Counted from the first letter of the stretch, positions 1 through 7,791 are shown. The stretch is DNA of 26,542 nt from DATKQI01 sp035532755 (GCA_035532755.1 DATKQI010000277.1:1-26542); one strand, 5' to 3'. Program-made: numbers and translations. Notes: generated by a model from the letters alone, not told the origin.

Positions 1-45
1 ACAGAACAGGACACCTTCGCCACCTGGATGGCGTGCGCTGCATGA
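1..45 (+). CDS. C-terminal tail of an upstream protein (partial)
   Basis: Frame 1 is open from the window edge to a TGA at 43-45 and encodes only the last 14 residues, ending ATWMACAA. The stop overlaps the ATG of the next gene in an ATGA arrangement, the same junction used by the next two genes, so this is very likely the preceding gene of the same operon. Too little is present to name the product. Confidence 0.55.
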   Translation, partial: TEQDTFATWMACAA

Positions 46-1088
46 TCCCGATCGCAGACGATCCCGAATACCGCGCACTGCTCGCCTGCTCCGCCGCTCT
101 TGGTGCCGATCCGGCGCTGGTGCAGGCCGCGGGCGGCAATACCTCGCTCAAGCGCGACGGGGTGTTGTGGATCAAGGCCTCCGGCACCTGGCTGGCGTAT
201 GCGCGCACGCGCCCGATCATGGTGCCGGTGCGGCTCGCACCGTTGCTCGCCGCGCTCGAGCAGCCGGGCAATTCCGCCGAACAGGCGCAGGATTTTGTCG
301 ACCCGGCCAATAATCCGCACAGCCTGCGTCCCTCGATCGAGACGACGATGCATGCGGTCATGCCGCACAAGGTGGTGCTGCATGTGCACTGCGTGGACAC
401 CATCGCCCATGCGGTGCGCGAGGACGCAGAGCAGGTGCTGAAGCCGCTGCTGGCCGGGCTCGCCTGGGCGTTCATCCCCTATGTCCGCCCCGGCGTGCCG
501 CTGGCTCGCGCGGTGGCGGCCGCGGCGGGGGCCGATGTGCTGGTTCTGGGTCATCACGGCCTCGTCGTCGGTGGCCCCACCACCACTGCGGCGTCCGCGC
601 TGCTGAACGAGGCCTCCCTCCGCCTGCGCCGCCCGCTTCGCCCGGCCGCCCCGCCGGATGCCAAGCGTCTCTCCGTACTGAGTGACGGCACCGCGTGGTC
701 GCCAGCATCCGATCCGGCCATCCACACCACGGCGACCGATCCGATTTCGCTGCGTCTTGCTCTGCGTGGCTCGTTCTATCCGGACCATGTCATCTTCCTC
801 GGCCCCGGCGTGGTGGCGTTGCAACCGGGCGAAGCCATTCCGGCCGCACTGGCACGCCACACCGCCGCCGGATACCCCTCGCCACCCGTGCTGTTCGTGC
901 CCGGCGCCGGGGTGCTGCTGCGGAAGGATGTTTCGCCGGGCGTGCCTGCGCTTGCCCGCTGCCTTGCGGATGTACTGGGTCGGATCGATGCCGATGCGCC
1001 GGTCACGACATTCGCCCCGGCCGATGAGGCGGAGCTGATGAACTGGGATGCCGAAGCCTATCGCCGCTCGCTGGACACAAGCCAATGA
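42..1088 (+). CDS. Class II aldolase/adducin family protein
   Basis: This is a predicted cytosolic, metal-dependent aldolase of the fuculose/rhamnulose-phosphate aldolase fold (348 aa). The sequence shows the phosphate-binding GGNTS motif at residues 31-35, a likely catalytic Glu at 100 (RPSIETT), the metal-site HVH at 114-116 and a second His pair in LGHHG at 169-173. The N-terminal part looks like the aldolase half of rhamnulose-phosphate aldolase/dehydrogenase fusions, but no dehydrogenase domain follows. I chose the ATG at 42 because its ATGA overlaps the upstream stop; an in-frame GTG at 33 is the alternative. It overlaps the FGGY kinase by 4 bases, so it probably cleaves (or otherwise acts on) the phosphorylated sugar made by that kinase. 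The exact substrate cannot be read from the sequence. Confidence 0.82.
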   Translation: MIPIADDPEYRALLACSAALGADPALVQAAGGNTSLKRDGVLWIKASGTWLAYARTRPIMVPVRLAPLLAALEQPGNSAEQAQDFVDPANNPHSLRPSIETTMHAVMPHKVVLHVHCVDTIAHAVREDAEQVLKPLLAGLAWAFIPYVRPGVPLARAVAAAAGADVLVLGHHGLVVGGPTTTAASALLNEASLRLRRPLRPAAPPDAKRLSVLSDGTAWSPASDPAIHTTATDPISLRLALRGSFYPDHVIFLGPGVVALQPGEAIPAALARHTAAGYPSPPVLFVPGAGVLLRKDVSPGVPALARCLADVLGRIDADAPVTTFAPADEAELMNWDAEAYRRSLDTSQ

Positions 1089-2332
1089 GCGGCATGGCCA
1101 TCGGCATCGATCTCGGCACCACCGGCGTGCGCGCCGTGCTGGCCGATGCACATGGTGCGCCGGTCGCGCGTGGCGCGGCAGGAATCGTGCCGGAACAGCG
1201 GCGCGATCCGGCGGCATGGTGGCATGCAGTCACCGCTGCGCTCGATGAGCTGCAGGCACAGGCCAGTCTCGCTGGCGTGCGCGGGCTAGCCGTCGATGGC
1301 ACCTCCGGCACGGTGCTCGCCATCGCGGCAGACGGCACGCCGCTCGCGCCGGCGCAACTGTATAACGACCGTGCGGACCCCACCGCGGTGGCGCGCATCC
1401 GGCAGATCGGACCGGCCGATACCGCCGCCCACGGCTCGACCTCTCCTCTCGCGCGCATGCTGGCGCTGCAGCACATCCCCGGTGTCGCGCGCCTGTTGCA
1501 CGAGGCGGACTGGATCGCCGGCCGGCTGTGCGGGCGGTTCGACAGTACCGACTCGAACAATGCCCTGAAATCCGGGTTCGATCCGCGCAGCGGCACGTGG
1601 CCCGCATGGATCGACGTGCTCGGCCTGAAGCGCGCCCTGCTGCCGGCGGTGGTGGCTCCCGGCATCGCGCTCGCCCCGTTGTCCCCATCCATTGCAGCTC
1701 GCTTCGGGTTGCCGCAGACCGCGATTGTGGTAGCCGGCACCACCGATGGCTGCGCCTCGTTCCTCGCTACCGGTGCCGGCACCGAAGGTGATGGCGTCAC
1801 CGCGCTCGGCTCCACGCTCACCCTCAAGCTCCTTTCGCCCGCGCCGATCTTTGCCCCCGAATATGGCATCTACAGCCATCTGGTCCGGGGCGCGTGGCTC
1901 GCCGGCGGCGCCTCCAATGCCGGGGCGGCGGTGCTCGCGCGCTTCTTCTCTCCAGCGCAACTTGCGGAACTCTCTCGGCAAATCGATCCCGCCCGCCCCA
2001 GCGGGTGCGATTTCTACCCGCTGCTCGCCACCGGCGAGCGTTTCCCGGTGAACGACCCGGCGCTGCCACCCCGCCTCGACCCGCGCCCGGCCGACGATGC
2101 GGCCTTCCTGCACGGAATGCTGGAGGGGCTCGCGCGGATCGAGGCGCTGGGCTATCGGCGCCTGGCCGAGCTCGGCGGCCCGCCCCTGCGTCGTGTGCTC
2201 ACCGTCGGCGGCGGCGCGGCGAACACGACCTGGACCGCGATCCGCGCGCGCCTGCTGGGCGTGCCCGTGGCCGAAGCTGCGTCCACCGAGGCCGCGTTGG
2301 GCGCGGCGCTGCTCGCATTGCGCGGCTCATGA
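1085..2332 (+). CDS. FGGY-family carbohydrate kinase (possibly D-ribulose kinase type)
   Basis: This is an ATP-dependent sugar kinase of the ASKHA fold (415 aa). The N-terminal phosphate loop DLGTTG is at residues 9-14, DGTSGT at 71-76, a GTTDG motif with the likely catalytic Asp at 221, and a C-terminal nucleotide-site glycine run GGGAANTTW. It is shorter than the usual 480-520 residues of xylulokinase or glycerol kinase. The stretch EADWIAGRL...DSNNALK...WPAW (140-175) recalls the short ribulose/xylulose kinases of plants and cyanobacteria, so D-ribulose or a similar ketose is my best guess; this is inference from memory of the family. The ATG overlaps the aldolase stop by 4 bases, and its own stop overlaps the start of the HAD gene by 4 bases, which suggests tight translational coupling. 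Confidence 0.85.
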   Translation: MSGMAIGIDLGTTGVRAVLADAHGAPVARGAAGIVPEQRRDPAAWWHAVTAALDELQAQASLAGVRGLAVDGTSGTVLAIAADGTPLAPAQLYNDRADPTAVARIRQIGPADTAAHGSTSPLARMLALQHIPGVARLLHEADWIAGRLCGRFDSTDSNNALKSGFDPRSGTWPAWIDVLGLKRALLPAVVAPGIALAPLSPSIAARFGLPQTAIVVAGTTDGCASFLATGAGTEGDGVTALGSTLTLKLLSPAPIFAPEYGIYSHLVRGAWLAGGASNAGAAVLARFFSPAQLAELSRQIDPARPSGCDFYPLLATGERFPVNDPALPPRLDPRPADDAAFLHGMLEGLARIEALGYRRLAELGGPPLRRVLTVGGGAANTTWTAIRARLLGVPVAEAASTEAALGAALLALRGS

Positions 2333-3174
2333 TCAACCTCCGGCGCATCACCGGCCTGTCCGCCCTGCTGGACGAGGCCGATGCCTTCCTCGTGGACCAG
2401 TTCGGCACGCTGCACGACGGCGCCGCTGTCTATCCCGGCGCCCTGGATGCGCTGCTTGCGCTGCGGGCGGCGGGCAAGCGGGTGCTGCTGCTGTCCAATT
2501 CGGGCAAGCGCGCGGCGGCCAACGTCGCGCGTCTGTCGGCCATCGGCATTGCGCCGGACTGCTACGACGGCTTCCTCAGCTCCGGCGAGGTCGCCTGGCA
2601 GCTCCTGGCGCGCAACCCGCCGCCGCCATTGTGCGGCGCCCGCACCTGCCTGCTGCTGGCGCGTGATGGCGACAACGGCCCGCTGGAAGGGCTCGGTCTG
2701 CGCCCGGTCGATCGCGCGGAGGATGCCGATCTGGTCCTGATCGCCGGCAGCGAGGCCGAGCGCCGGCCGCTTTCGGATTATCAGAATCTGCTGGAACCCG
2801 CCGCGGCGCGCGGCCTGCCGTGCCTGTGCACCAACCCCGACCGCACGATGCTGGTGGCCGGCCGCATGGCACCCGGCGCCGGCCGCATCGCCGAGCTGTA
2901 CGAGGCGCTGGGCGGCAGCGTCATCCGCATCGGCAAACCCTTCCCGGCGATGTACGAGGCCGCCTTCCGCCTGCTGGGCAACGTGCCGCGTGCGCGCGTG
3001 TTCGGTGTGGGCGACAGCGTGGAACACGATATCGCCGGCGCCCAGGAGGCCCGGTGCCGATCCGCCCTCGTCACCGCCGGCATCCTCGCCGGCGCCCGCG
3101 ACCGCGATATCGCCGCCGAGATCACCCGTTTCGGCGCATTGCCGGACTTCGTGCTCCAGAGTTTCACGTTATAA
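2329..3174 (+). CDS. HAD-superfamily subfamily IIA protein (TIGR01459-like)
   Basis: This 281-residue protein has the HAD core. Motif I is LVDQFGTLHDG with the nucleophile Asp at 23, motif II is LLLSNSG (around 53-59), motif III is the Lys of IGKPFP (203), and motif IV is GDSVEHDI with acidic residues 229 and 234. The large cap between motifs II and III fits subfamily IIA (NagD/pyridoxal phosphatase type). The residue two after the nucleophile, normally Asp and the general acid/base in phosphatases, is Phe25; the hypothetical IIA family I believe this belongs to usually has an aromatic residue there. The ATG at 2329 overlaps the kinase stop (ATGA). Its job beside an aldolase and a sugar kinase may be removal of a phosphosugar, but a non-phosphatase role is possible. 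Confidence 0.82.
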   Translation: MINLRRITGLSALLDEADAFLVDQFGTLHDGAAVYPGALDALLALRAAGKRVLLLSNSGKRAAANVARLSAIGIAPDCYDGFLSSGEVAWQLLARNPPPPLCGARTCLLLARDGDNGPLEGLGLRPVDRAEDADLVLIAGSEAERRPLSDYQNLLEPAAARGLPCLCTNPDRTMLVAGRMAPGAGRIAELYEALGGSVIRIGKPFPAMYEAAFRLLGNVPRARVFGVGDSVEHDIAGAQEARCRSALVTAGILAGARDRDIAAEITRFGALPDFVLQSFTL

Positions 3175-3180
3175 CGTTAT
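3167..3180. repeat. Overlapping short palindromes between convergent genes
   Basis: CGTTATAACG (3167-3176) and ATAACGTTAT (3171-3180) are two perfect 10-base palindromes that overlap. They span the HAD stop codon in the 23-base gap between convergent genes. No GC-rich stem or T-tract is present, so I do not call a terminator. Confidence 0.4.
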
Positions 3181-3197
3181 CGACAATTGTTTATATG

Positions 3198-3551
3198 TCA
3201 GCTCCCGCGATATGTCGTGTATCCGTGCGGTGCGATCAGCAGCGGCACGTGGTAGTGCGCCGTCGGGTCGCTCACCTGGAAGCGGATCGGAATGTCGTCA
3301 TAGAATCCTGGATCGGGCTCGCCTCGCGCTGCCCGCCAGGGGCGAACGGCGAACACCACCTCGTACGCGCCGGCTGTCAGCGCCGCCCCGGCAAGCAGCG
3401 GCGTGTCGCAGCGTCCGTCCGCATTCGTCCGCCATTGCCCCAAATGTGTACGCCCGGCCGCGTCAAGGCGGAACAGGTCGAGCGCTATCCCCGCGGCCGG
3501 CGTGCCGCGCGCGGTATCCAGCACATGCACCGTCAGCCGGCCTTCGCTCAT
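3198..3551 (-). CDS. uraH: 5-hydroxyisourate hydrolase (transthyretin-like)
   Basis: The enzyme hydrolyses 5-hydroxyisourate, the product of urate oxidation, to OHCU. At 117 aa it has the normal size of the family. It shows the N-terminal LTVHVLDTARGTPAAGI block with a conserved His, RTNADGR in the middle, the YHVPLLIAP block with a second conserved His near 101, and the diagnostic C-terminal YRGS tetrapeptide that completes the active site. The ATG overlaps the stop of uraD by 4 bases. It is the last gene of a minus-strand operon that also encodes the enzymes acting just before and just after it. No signal peptide is visible, so it is cytosolic. Confidence 0.95.
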   Translation of the reverse strand: MSEGRLTVHVLDTARGTPAAGIALDLFRLDAAGRTHLGQWRTNADGRCDTPLLAGAALTAGAYEVVFAVRPWRAARGEPDPGFYDDIPIRFQVSDPTAHYHVPLLIAPHGYTTYRGS

Positions 3552-4054
3552 CTGTCTGAATCCTTGCCGATCAGATCGTCCAGGCGGAAGCGGGCGATGC
3601 GGGCCACTTCGGCGAGCGCGACACGCCGCTCCATGGCGGCGTCGTTGGCGAACCGAGCCTGCATCGCCGCGAGGATGGCCGCCCGGTCGCGCTGGCCGCG
3701 TACGGCGATGATGAACGGAAATCCGAAACGGGCGCGATAATCGCGGTTCAGTTCGGTGAACCGGGCGGCCTCGGCGTTGGCGAGCCGGTCCAGCCCCAGA
3801 GTTGCCTGCTCGCGGGTGGAAGCCGCACTCAGCACCCCGGGGCTGGACAGTTCGGGATGGGCGCGCAAGAGGGCCAGTTGCCGCTCCGGTGCCGCTTCGG
3901 CCACCACGACCGCCATCGCCGCGTGCAGGTCGCTCACAGACTGGAAGGGGCGGTGCGTCCATGCTGCCTTGGCGACCCAGGGGGCATGTTCGAACACCGA
4001 GCCCAGCAGGGCGATGAAGCCGGACTCGTCCAGCGCGTTCACGGCCCGCATCAT
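3548..4054 (-). CDS. uraD: OHCU decarboxylase
   Basis: The enzyme converts 2-oxo-4-hydroxy-4-carboxy-5-ureidoimidazoline to S-allantoin, the last step of urate to allantoin. The 168-residue product has the family motif RAHPEL, with the likely catalytic His at 66, and the block NRDYRARFGFPFIIAVRG near 103-120. Two adjacent ATG codons begin the gene. I chose the first (4054) because it overlaps the puuD stop as ATGA; the second would give a protein one residue shorter. The gene is joined to uraH downstream by another ATGA overlap, so puuD, uraD and uraH are almost certainly translated from one mRNA. Confidence 0.94.
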   Translation of the reverse strand: MMRAVNALDESGFIALLGSVFEHAPWVAKAAWTHRPFQSVSDLHAAMAVVVAEAAPERQLALLRAHPELSSPGVLSAASTREQATLGLDRLANAEAARFTELNRDYRARFGFPFIIAVRGQRDRAAILAAMQARFANDAAMERRVALAEVARIARFRLDDLIGKDSDR

Positions 4055-5241
4055 CTTCTGGCGCCGGCGGCGATCCATGCACCAAGGGTGGCGCGTTCGG
4101 CTGTCGTGATGCGTGTCACGTTGTTCAGCGGCATCGTGTGCGTGGCCACCGCCATCGCCTGGATCAGCGGGGCCTGTGCGGCGATTTCGCGCGGTGTGTC
4201 GAACATCACACCGGCCGGTGGCGCGGCGATGCCGGGAAAGCGCGGCTGCGCGGAATGGCAGGCCTGGCAGCGTTGGGCGATGATCGCCTGCACCTGCGCA
4301 AACGTCACCGGCACATTGCTGCCGGGCGGGACGGCGGACAGCACGGCCGGCAGGGCGGCGACCAGGATCGGCACTCCGGCGGCCGGCCAGAGCCACCATG
4401 GCGCGGCAGCGTCGGCGTGCCGCAGGTTGAACCAGTGCCGCACCAGGAAGCCAGCCACGAAAACAGCCGTCAGAATCAGCCAGTTCCACCGCGTGCCGTA
4501 AGTGAAGGCGTAATGGTTGCCGATCATGGTGAATACGACCGGCAGCGTGAGGTAGTTGTTGTGAAGCGAGCGCTGGCCGGCCTGGGCGCCCAAGGCCGGA
4601 TCGGGCGTACGCCCCGCCAGCAGGTCCGCCACCACGATCTTCTGGTTGGGGATGATGATGAAGAACACGTTCCCGACCATGATCGAGCCGACGAGCGCCC
4701 CCACCTCGATGAAGGCGCCGCGGCCGGAGAACACATGCGTGTAGCCGACGATGGCGAGCACCAGCAGGGCGAAGCCGGTGATGGCCAGGGCGCGGCTGTC
4801 ACGCCCCAGCCGGCTGCGGCAGAGGCTGTCGTAGATCGCCCAGCCCGCGGCCAGAGACCCCGCGCCGATGGAAACCGCTTCCACCGGTTTCAGGTCGAGC
4901 ACATGCCGATCAATTAGGTAGAGATTCGGGTGCAGATAATAGATCAGCACCAGCAGGATGAAGCCGAAGATCCAGGTGGCATAGGCTTCCCACTTGAACC
5001 AGGTGAGGTCGGCCGGCAGGAAATCTGGCGCGACCTGGTATTTCTGGATCTGGTAGAAGCCGCCGCCATGCACCTGCCAAGCCTCGCCTTTCACCCGCGC
5101 ATCCAGCCGTGGATTTGGCTTCAGCCCGGCATCGAGAGCGATGAAATAGAACGATGCGCCGATCCAGGCGATGCCGGCCACCACATGGGTCCAGCGCACC
5201 AGCAGGCCGAGCCAGTCGAGCAGCATGCCGCCCCATGCCAT
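4051..5241 (-). CDS. puuD: Membrane-bound urate hydroxylase with C-terminal cytochrome c domain
   Basis: PuuD oxidises urate to 5-hydroxyisourate in the membrane and passes electrons to a c-type heme, unlike soluble uricase. The 396-residue protein has about eight hydrophobic segments, starting LLDWLGLLVRWTHVVAGIAWIGASFYFIAL, and family blocks such as HGGGFYQIQKYQVAP and NHYAFTYG. A single heme-binding CQACH lies at 325-329, with a likely axial Met at 370 (THTMPL). The frame stays open far upstream, but that part is the shadow of the preceding gene; MAWGGMLLDW at 5241 is the sensible start. Its stop overlaps uraD. With uraD and uraH it forms a complete urate-to-allantoin set. Confidence 0.94.
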   Translation of the reverse strand: MAWGGMLLDWLGLLVRWTHVVAGIAWIGASFYFIALDAGLKPNPRLDARVKGEAWQVHGGGFYQIQKYQVAPDFLPADLTWFKWEAYATWIFGFILLVLIYYLHPNLYLIDRHVLDLKPVEAVSIGAGSLAAGWAIYDSLCRSRLGRDSRALAITGFALLVLAIVGYTHVFSGRGAFIEVGALVGSIMVGNVFFIIIPNQKIVVADLLAGRTPDPALGAQAGQRSLHNNYLTLPVVFTMIGNHYAFTYGTRWNWLILTAVFVAGFLVRHWFNLRHADAAAPWWLWPAAGVPILVAALPAVLSAVPPGSNVPVTFAQVQAIIAQRCQACHSAQPRFPGIAAPPAGVMFDTPREIAAQAPLIQAMAVATHTMPLNNVTRITTAERATLGAWIAAGARR

Positions 5242-5252
5242 CGCCTGTCGGC

Positions 5253-5750
5253 TCAGAAAATCTGGTTGATCAGGTCGTTGCCGATGCCGAAGCCGGCGCC
5301 CATCTCGATGGCGCGGCCGAAGCCCGAGTTCAGGAAGCTGCCCAGCATGCCGCCCGCCCCGCCCATCATGCCGCCTTGCGGCTGCGCATAACCCGGCTGA
5401 TAGCCCTGGCTCGGATAGGCCGGCTGCTGCTGGTAGCCCGGCTGCGGCGGCTGGCCCCACGGTGCCTGCGGCACGCTTTGGGGCATGCCCTGGGGCTGGG
5501 ACTGCATCATCTGCTGGCCCTGATTGGCGACGAAGCCGTGCAGCGCCTGCAACAGCAGGCTCACCTGATTCTGCTCCGCCTGAATGGCGAGGGCGATGGA
5601 TTTCAGGTCCAGCAGCCAATCCTTGGCATCGGCATTACCGGCCTGCCCGGCAGCCTGCAGCTTGCCGGCCAATGTCCGCAATTCCTGGATTGTATCTTGA
5701 GATTGGCTTTGAAGTTGCTGATATTGCTGGTCTATCGTCTGGATATCCAT
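5253..5750 (-). CDS. Gln/Pro/Gly-rich protein of unknown function
   Basis: I do not recognise this 165-residue protein. Residues 1-75 look like a Gln-rich, probably coiled-coil helix (DQQYQQLQSQSQ, then AKDWLLDLKSIALAIQAEQNQ). Residues 76-130 are low-complexity Gln/Pro/Tyr/Gly, with PGYQQQP- and SQGYQPGYAQ-like units. Residues 127-165 are Gly/Met-rich and end in GFGIGNDLINQIF. There is no signal peptide or clear membrane segment. A strong ribosome site (AGGAAAAA on the minus strand, 5753-5760) supports the ATG at 5750. It lies only 11 bases before puuD, so it is probably the first gene of the urate operon, but nothing in it points to purine metabolism. Confidence 0.72.
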   Translation of the reverse strand: MDIQTIDQQYQQLQSQSQDTIQELRTLAGKLQAAGQAGNADAKDWLLDLKSIALAIQAEQNQVSLLLQALHGFVANQGQQMMQSQPQGMPQSVPQAPWGQPPQPGYQQQPAYPSQGYQPGYAQPQGGMMGGAGGMLGSFLNSGFGRAIEMGAGFGIGNDLINQIF

Positions 5751-5882
5751 GGTTTTTCCTCGCTCCGGCCCGCGGTTGCTTCGCCGTGCGGCGCAGGTGC
5801 GCGCCGGGCGGCTCGGTTCGCGTCATAATGGGCGCGCGGACTGCCCCGGCCAAGCCCGGGCGCGAAGGGTGCGGGCAAACTC

Positions 5883-6037
5883 TTGCCTTGGCCGGTGAAA
5901 TTGGCCATATCCCGCTCGCCGATGGAACACGCGTCGGTAATTCACACGCGGGGCGCCTTTCCCGGCAATGCCGGGTCCGGTGCCGTTTGGCTCGGCCCCG
6001 CGGAGGCTCAACCGGACGATCAGGAAAGGACACGCAC
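5883..6037 (+). promoter_or_regulatory. rpsB upstream region: possible promoter and structured leader
   Basis: The 287 bases between the divergent Gln-rich gene and rpsB hold no gene. A weak promoter candidate is TTGCCT (5883-5888), 17 bases, CATATC (5906-5911). Downstream is a tight hairpin, CCCGGC-AAT-GCCGGG (5961-5975). A longer-range pairing, CCGGT (5977-5981) with ACCGG (6011-6015), could form just before the ribosome site AGGAAAGGA (6022-6030). A leader bound by S2 is known in gammaproteobacteria; whether this leader works that way is unknown. Confidence 0.3.
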
Positions 6038-6814
6038 ATGGCGATGCCCGATTTCACCTTGCGCCAGCTTCTCGAAGCCGGCGTGCATTTCGGCCACCAC
6101 ACGCGGCGGTGGAACCCCCGCATGGCGCCGTACATCTTCGGCGTGCGCAACCAGGTCCATATCCTGGACCTGCAGCAGACCGTGCCGATGCTCGATCGCG
6201 CATTGCAGGCGGTGCGGGACAAGACTGCCGCCGGCGGGCGTGTGCTTTTCGTGGGCACGAAGCGCGCTGCCGCCGAACACGTGGCCGAGGCCGCCAAGCG
6301 CTGCGGCCAGTATTACGTGAACCACCGCTGGCTCGGCGGCATGCTGACCAACTGGAAGACCATCACCGGCAGCATCAAGCGCCTGCGCCAGATCGAGGAG
6401 CTGTTGGCCGGCGACACCCATGGTCTCACCAAGAAAGAGGTTCTGGACATCACCCGCGACCAGGAGAAGCTGGAGCGTGCGCTGGGCGGCATCAAGGAAA
6501 TGGGCGGCCTGCCGGACATCCTGTTCATCATCGACACCAACAAGGAGAAGCTGGCGGTCGAGGAGGCGAACAAGCTCGGCATTCCGGTCGTTGCCGTGCT
6601 CGACAGCAATTCCGACCCCACTGGCGTGACCTATCCGATCCCCGGGAATGACGACGCGATCCGCGCCATCACCCTCTATTGCGACCTGATCTCGGGCGCG
6701 GTGCTGGATGGCATCAGTGCCGAGATGGCGGCTTCGGGCGCCGATCTGGGGGCGGCCGAGGACCTGCCGCCGCCGGCGTTGCCGGAGCTGACCAGCGAGC
6801 AGCCCACCGCCTGA
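6038..6814 (+). CDS. rpsB: 30S ribosomal protein S2
   Basis: This is a structural protein of the small ribosomal subunit (258 aa), needed for S1 binding and for the platform of the 30S subunit. It has the family opening FTLRQLLEAGVHFGHHTRRWNPRM, then IHILDLQQT-type and FVGTKRAA blocks, YVNHRWLGGMLTNWKT, and the GIPVVAVLDSNSDP block. The ATG at 6038 follows a strong ribosome site, AGGAAAGGA, 7 bases upstream. A longer open frame reaches upstream but has no family similarity. The C-terminal tail is acidic and Pro-rich, as is common in alphaproteobacteria. tsf follows after 18 bases. Confidence 0.98.
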   Translation: MAMPDFTLRQLLEAGVHFGHHTRRWNPRMAPYIFGVRNQVHILDLQQTVPMLDRALQAVRDKTAAGGRVLFVGTKRAAAEHVAEAAKRCGQYYVNHRWLGGMLTNWKTITGSIKRLRQIEELLAGDTHGLTKKEVLDITRDQEKLERALGGIKEMGGLPDILFIIDTNKEKLAVEEANKLGIPVVAVLDSNSDPTGVTYPIPGNDDAIRAITLYCDLISGAVLDGISAEMAASGADLGAAEDLPPPALPELTSEQPTA

Positions 6815-6832
6815 CCCGGAAGGAGACCGATC

Positions 6833-7747
6833 ATGGCCGAGATCACCGCGGCACTGGTGAAGGACCTGCGCGAGAAGACCGGCGCAGGCATGATGGATTG
6901 CAAGAAGGCGCTGACAGAATCTGGTGGCGACCTGGAGGCGGCGATCGACTGGCTGCGCAAGAAGGGCCTGTCCGCCGCAGCCAAGAAATCCGGCCGCGTG
7001 GCGGCAGAGGGGCTGATCGGCGTCGCCTCCGCGCCCAATCGTGCCGCGATGGTGGAGGTGAACGCCGAGACCGATTTCGTCGCCCGCAACGAGACCTTCC
7101 AGGGCTTCGTCCAGGAGGTAGCAAAGCTCGCGCTCACCGTGGGCGAGGATATCGAGGCGCTCAAGGCCGCGCCCTTTCCGGGCACAGGCCGTACCGTCGC
7201 CGAGGAGCTGACGCATCTGGTGGCGACCGTGGGCGAGCATATGAGCCTGCGCCGCGCCTGCGTTCTGTCGGTGACGAGCGGCGTAGTGGCGACCTATGTG
7301 CACGCCGCGCTGAAGCCTGGGCTGGGCAAGATCGGCGTGCTGGTGGCGCTGGAGGCGGCGTCCGAATCCGATGCGCTCGAACTGCTCGGGCGGCAGATCG
7401 GCATGCATGTGGCCGCGGCCCGGCCGGAGGCACTGGCGGTTGATGCGGTCGATCCGGCCGCGCTCGACCGCGAGCGCGACGTGCTGGCCGAGCAGGCCCG
7501 CGCCTCCGGCAAGCCCGAGGCGATCATCGAGAAGATGGTCGAGGGCCGCATCCGCAAATACTACGAGGAAGTGGTGCTGCTGGAGCAGGTCTGGGTGCAT
7601 GACGGCGAGAGCCGGGTGAAGGCGGTGGTGGCGAAATCCGGCGGCAAGCTAATCGGCTTCGCCCGCTACCAGCTCGGCGAGGGCATCGAGAAACAGAGCG
7701 GCGATTTCGCCGCCGAGGTCGCTGCCGCGGCGGGCGTGCCCGCCTAG
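6833..7747 (+). CDS. tsf: Elongation factor Ts
   Basis: EF-Ts is the guanine nucleotide exchange factor for EF-Tu. The 304-residue protein shows the N-terminal UBA-like domain (KDLREKTGAGMMDCKKAL, near 10-27), the invariant NAETDFVARNE at the start of the core, and the C-terminal block KYYEEVVLLEQ. A ribosome site, GGAAGGAGA, precedes the ATG. It is co-transcribed with rpsB. A strong hairpin follows the stop, so it may be the end of the rpsB-tsf unit. Confidence 0.98.
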   Translation: MAEITAALVKDLREKTGAGMMDCKKALTESGGDLEAAIDWLRKKGLSAAAKKSGRVAAEGLIGVASAPNRAAMVEVNAETDFVARNETFQGFVQEVAKLALTVGEDIEALKAAPFPGTGRTVAEELTHLVATVGEHMSLRRACVLSVTSGVVATYVHAALKPGLGKIGVLVALEAASESDALELLGRQIGMHVAAARPEALAVDAVDPAALDRERDVLAEQARASGKPEAIIEKMVEGRIRKYYEEVVLLEQVWVHDGESRVKAVVAKSGGKLIGFARYQLGEGIEKQSGDFAAEVAAAAGVPA

Positions 7748-7756
7748 CGTTCTTCC

Positions 7757-7791
7757 CCCTGCGTCTGCTGCCCGTTGCAGCGGACGCAGGG
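7757..7791 (+). terminator. Strong hairpin after tsf, no T-tract
   Basis: Fifteen bases, starting CCCTGCGTC and ending GCTGC (7757-7771), pair with 7777-7791 around the 5-base loop CCGTT; only one G-U pair interrupts the stem. It lies 10 bases after the tsf stop. No run of T follows, so it may be a weak terminator, an RNA-processing site, or a barrier that protects the rpsB-tsf transcript from 3' decay. Confidence 0.55.

Noticed and set aside
5824..5829. CATAAT as a -10 box for rpsB
   Set aside because: No -35 box at a suitable distance upstream.
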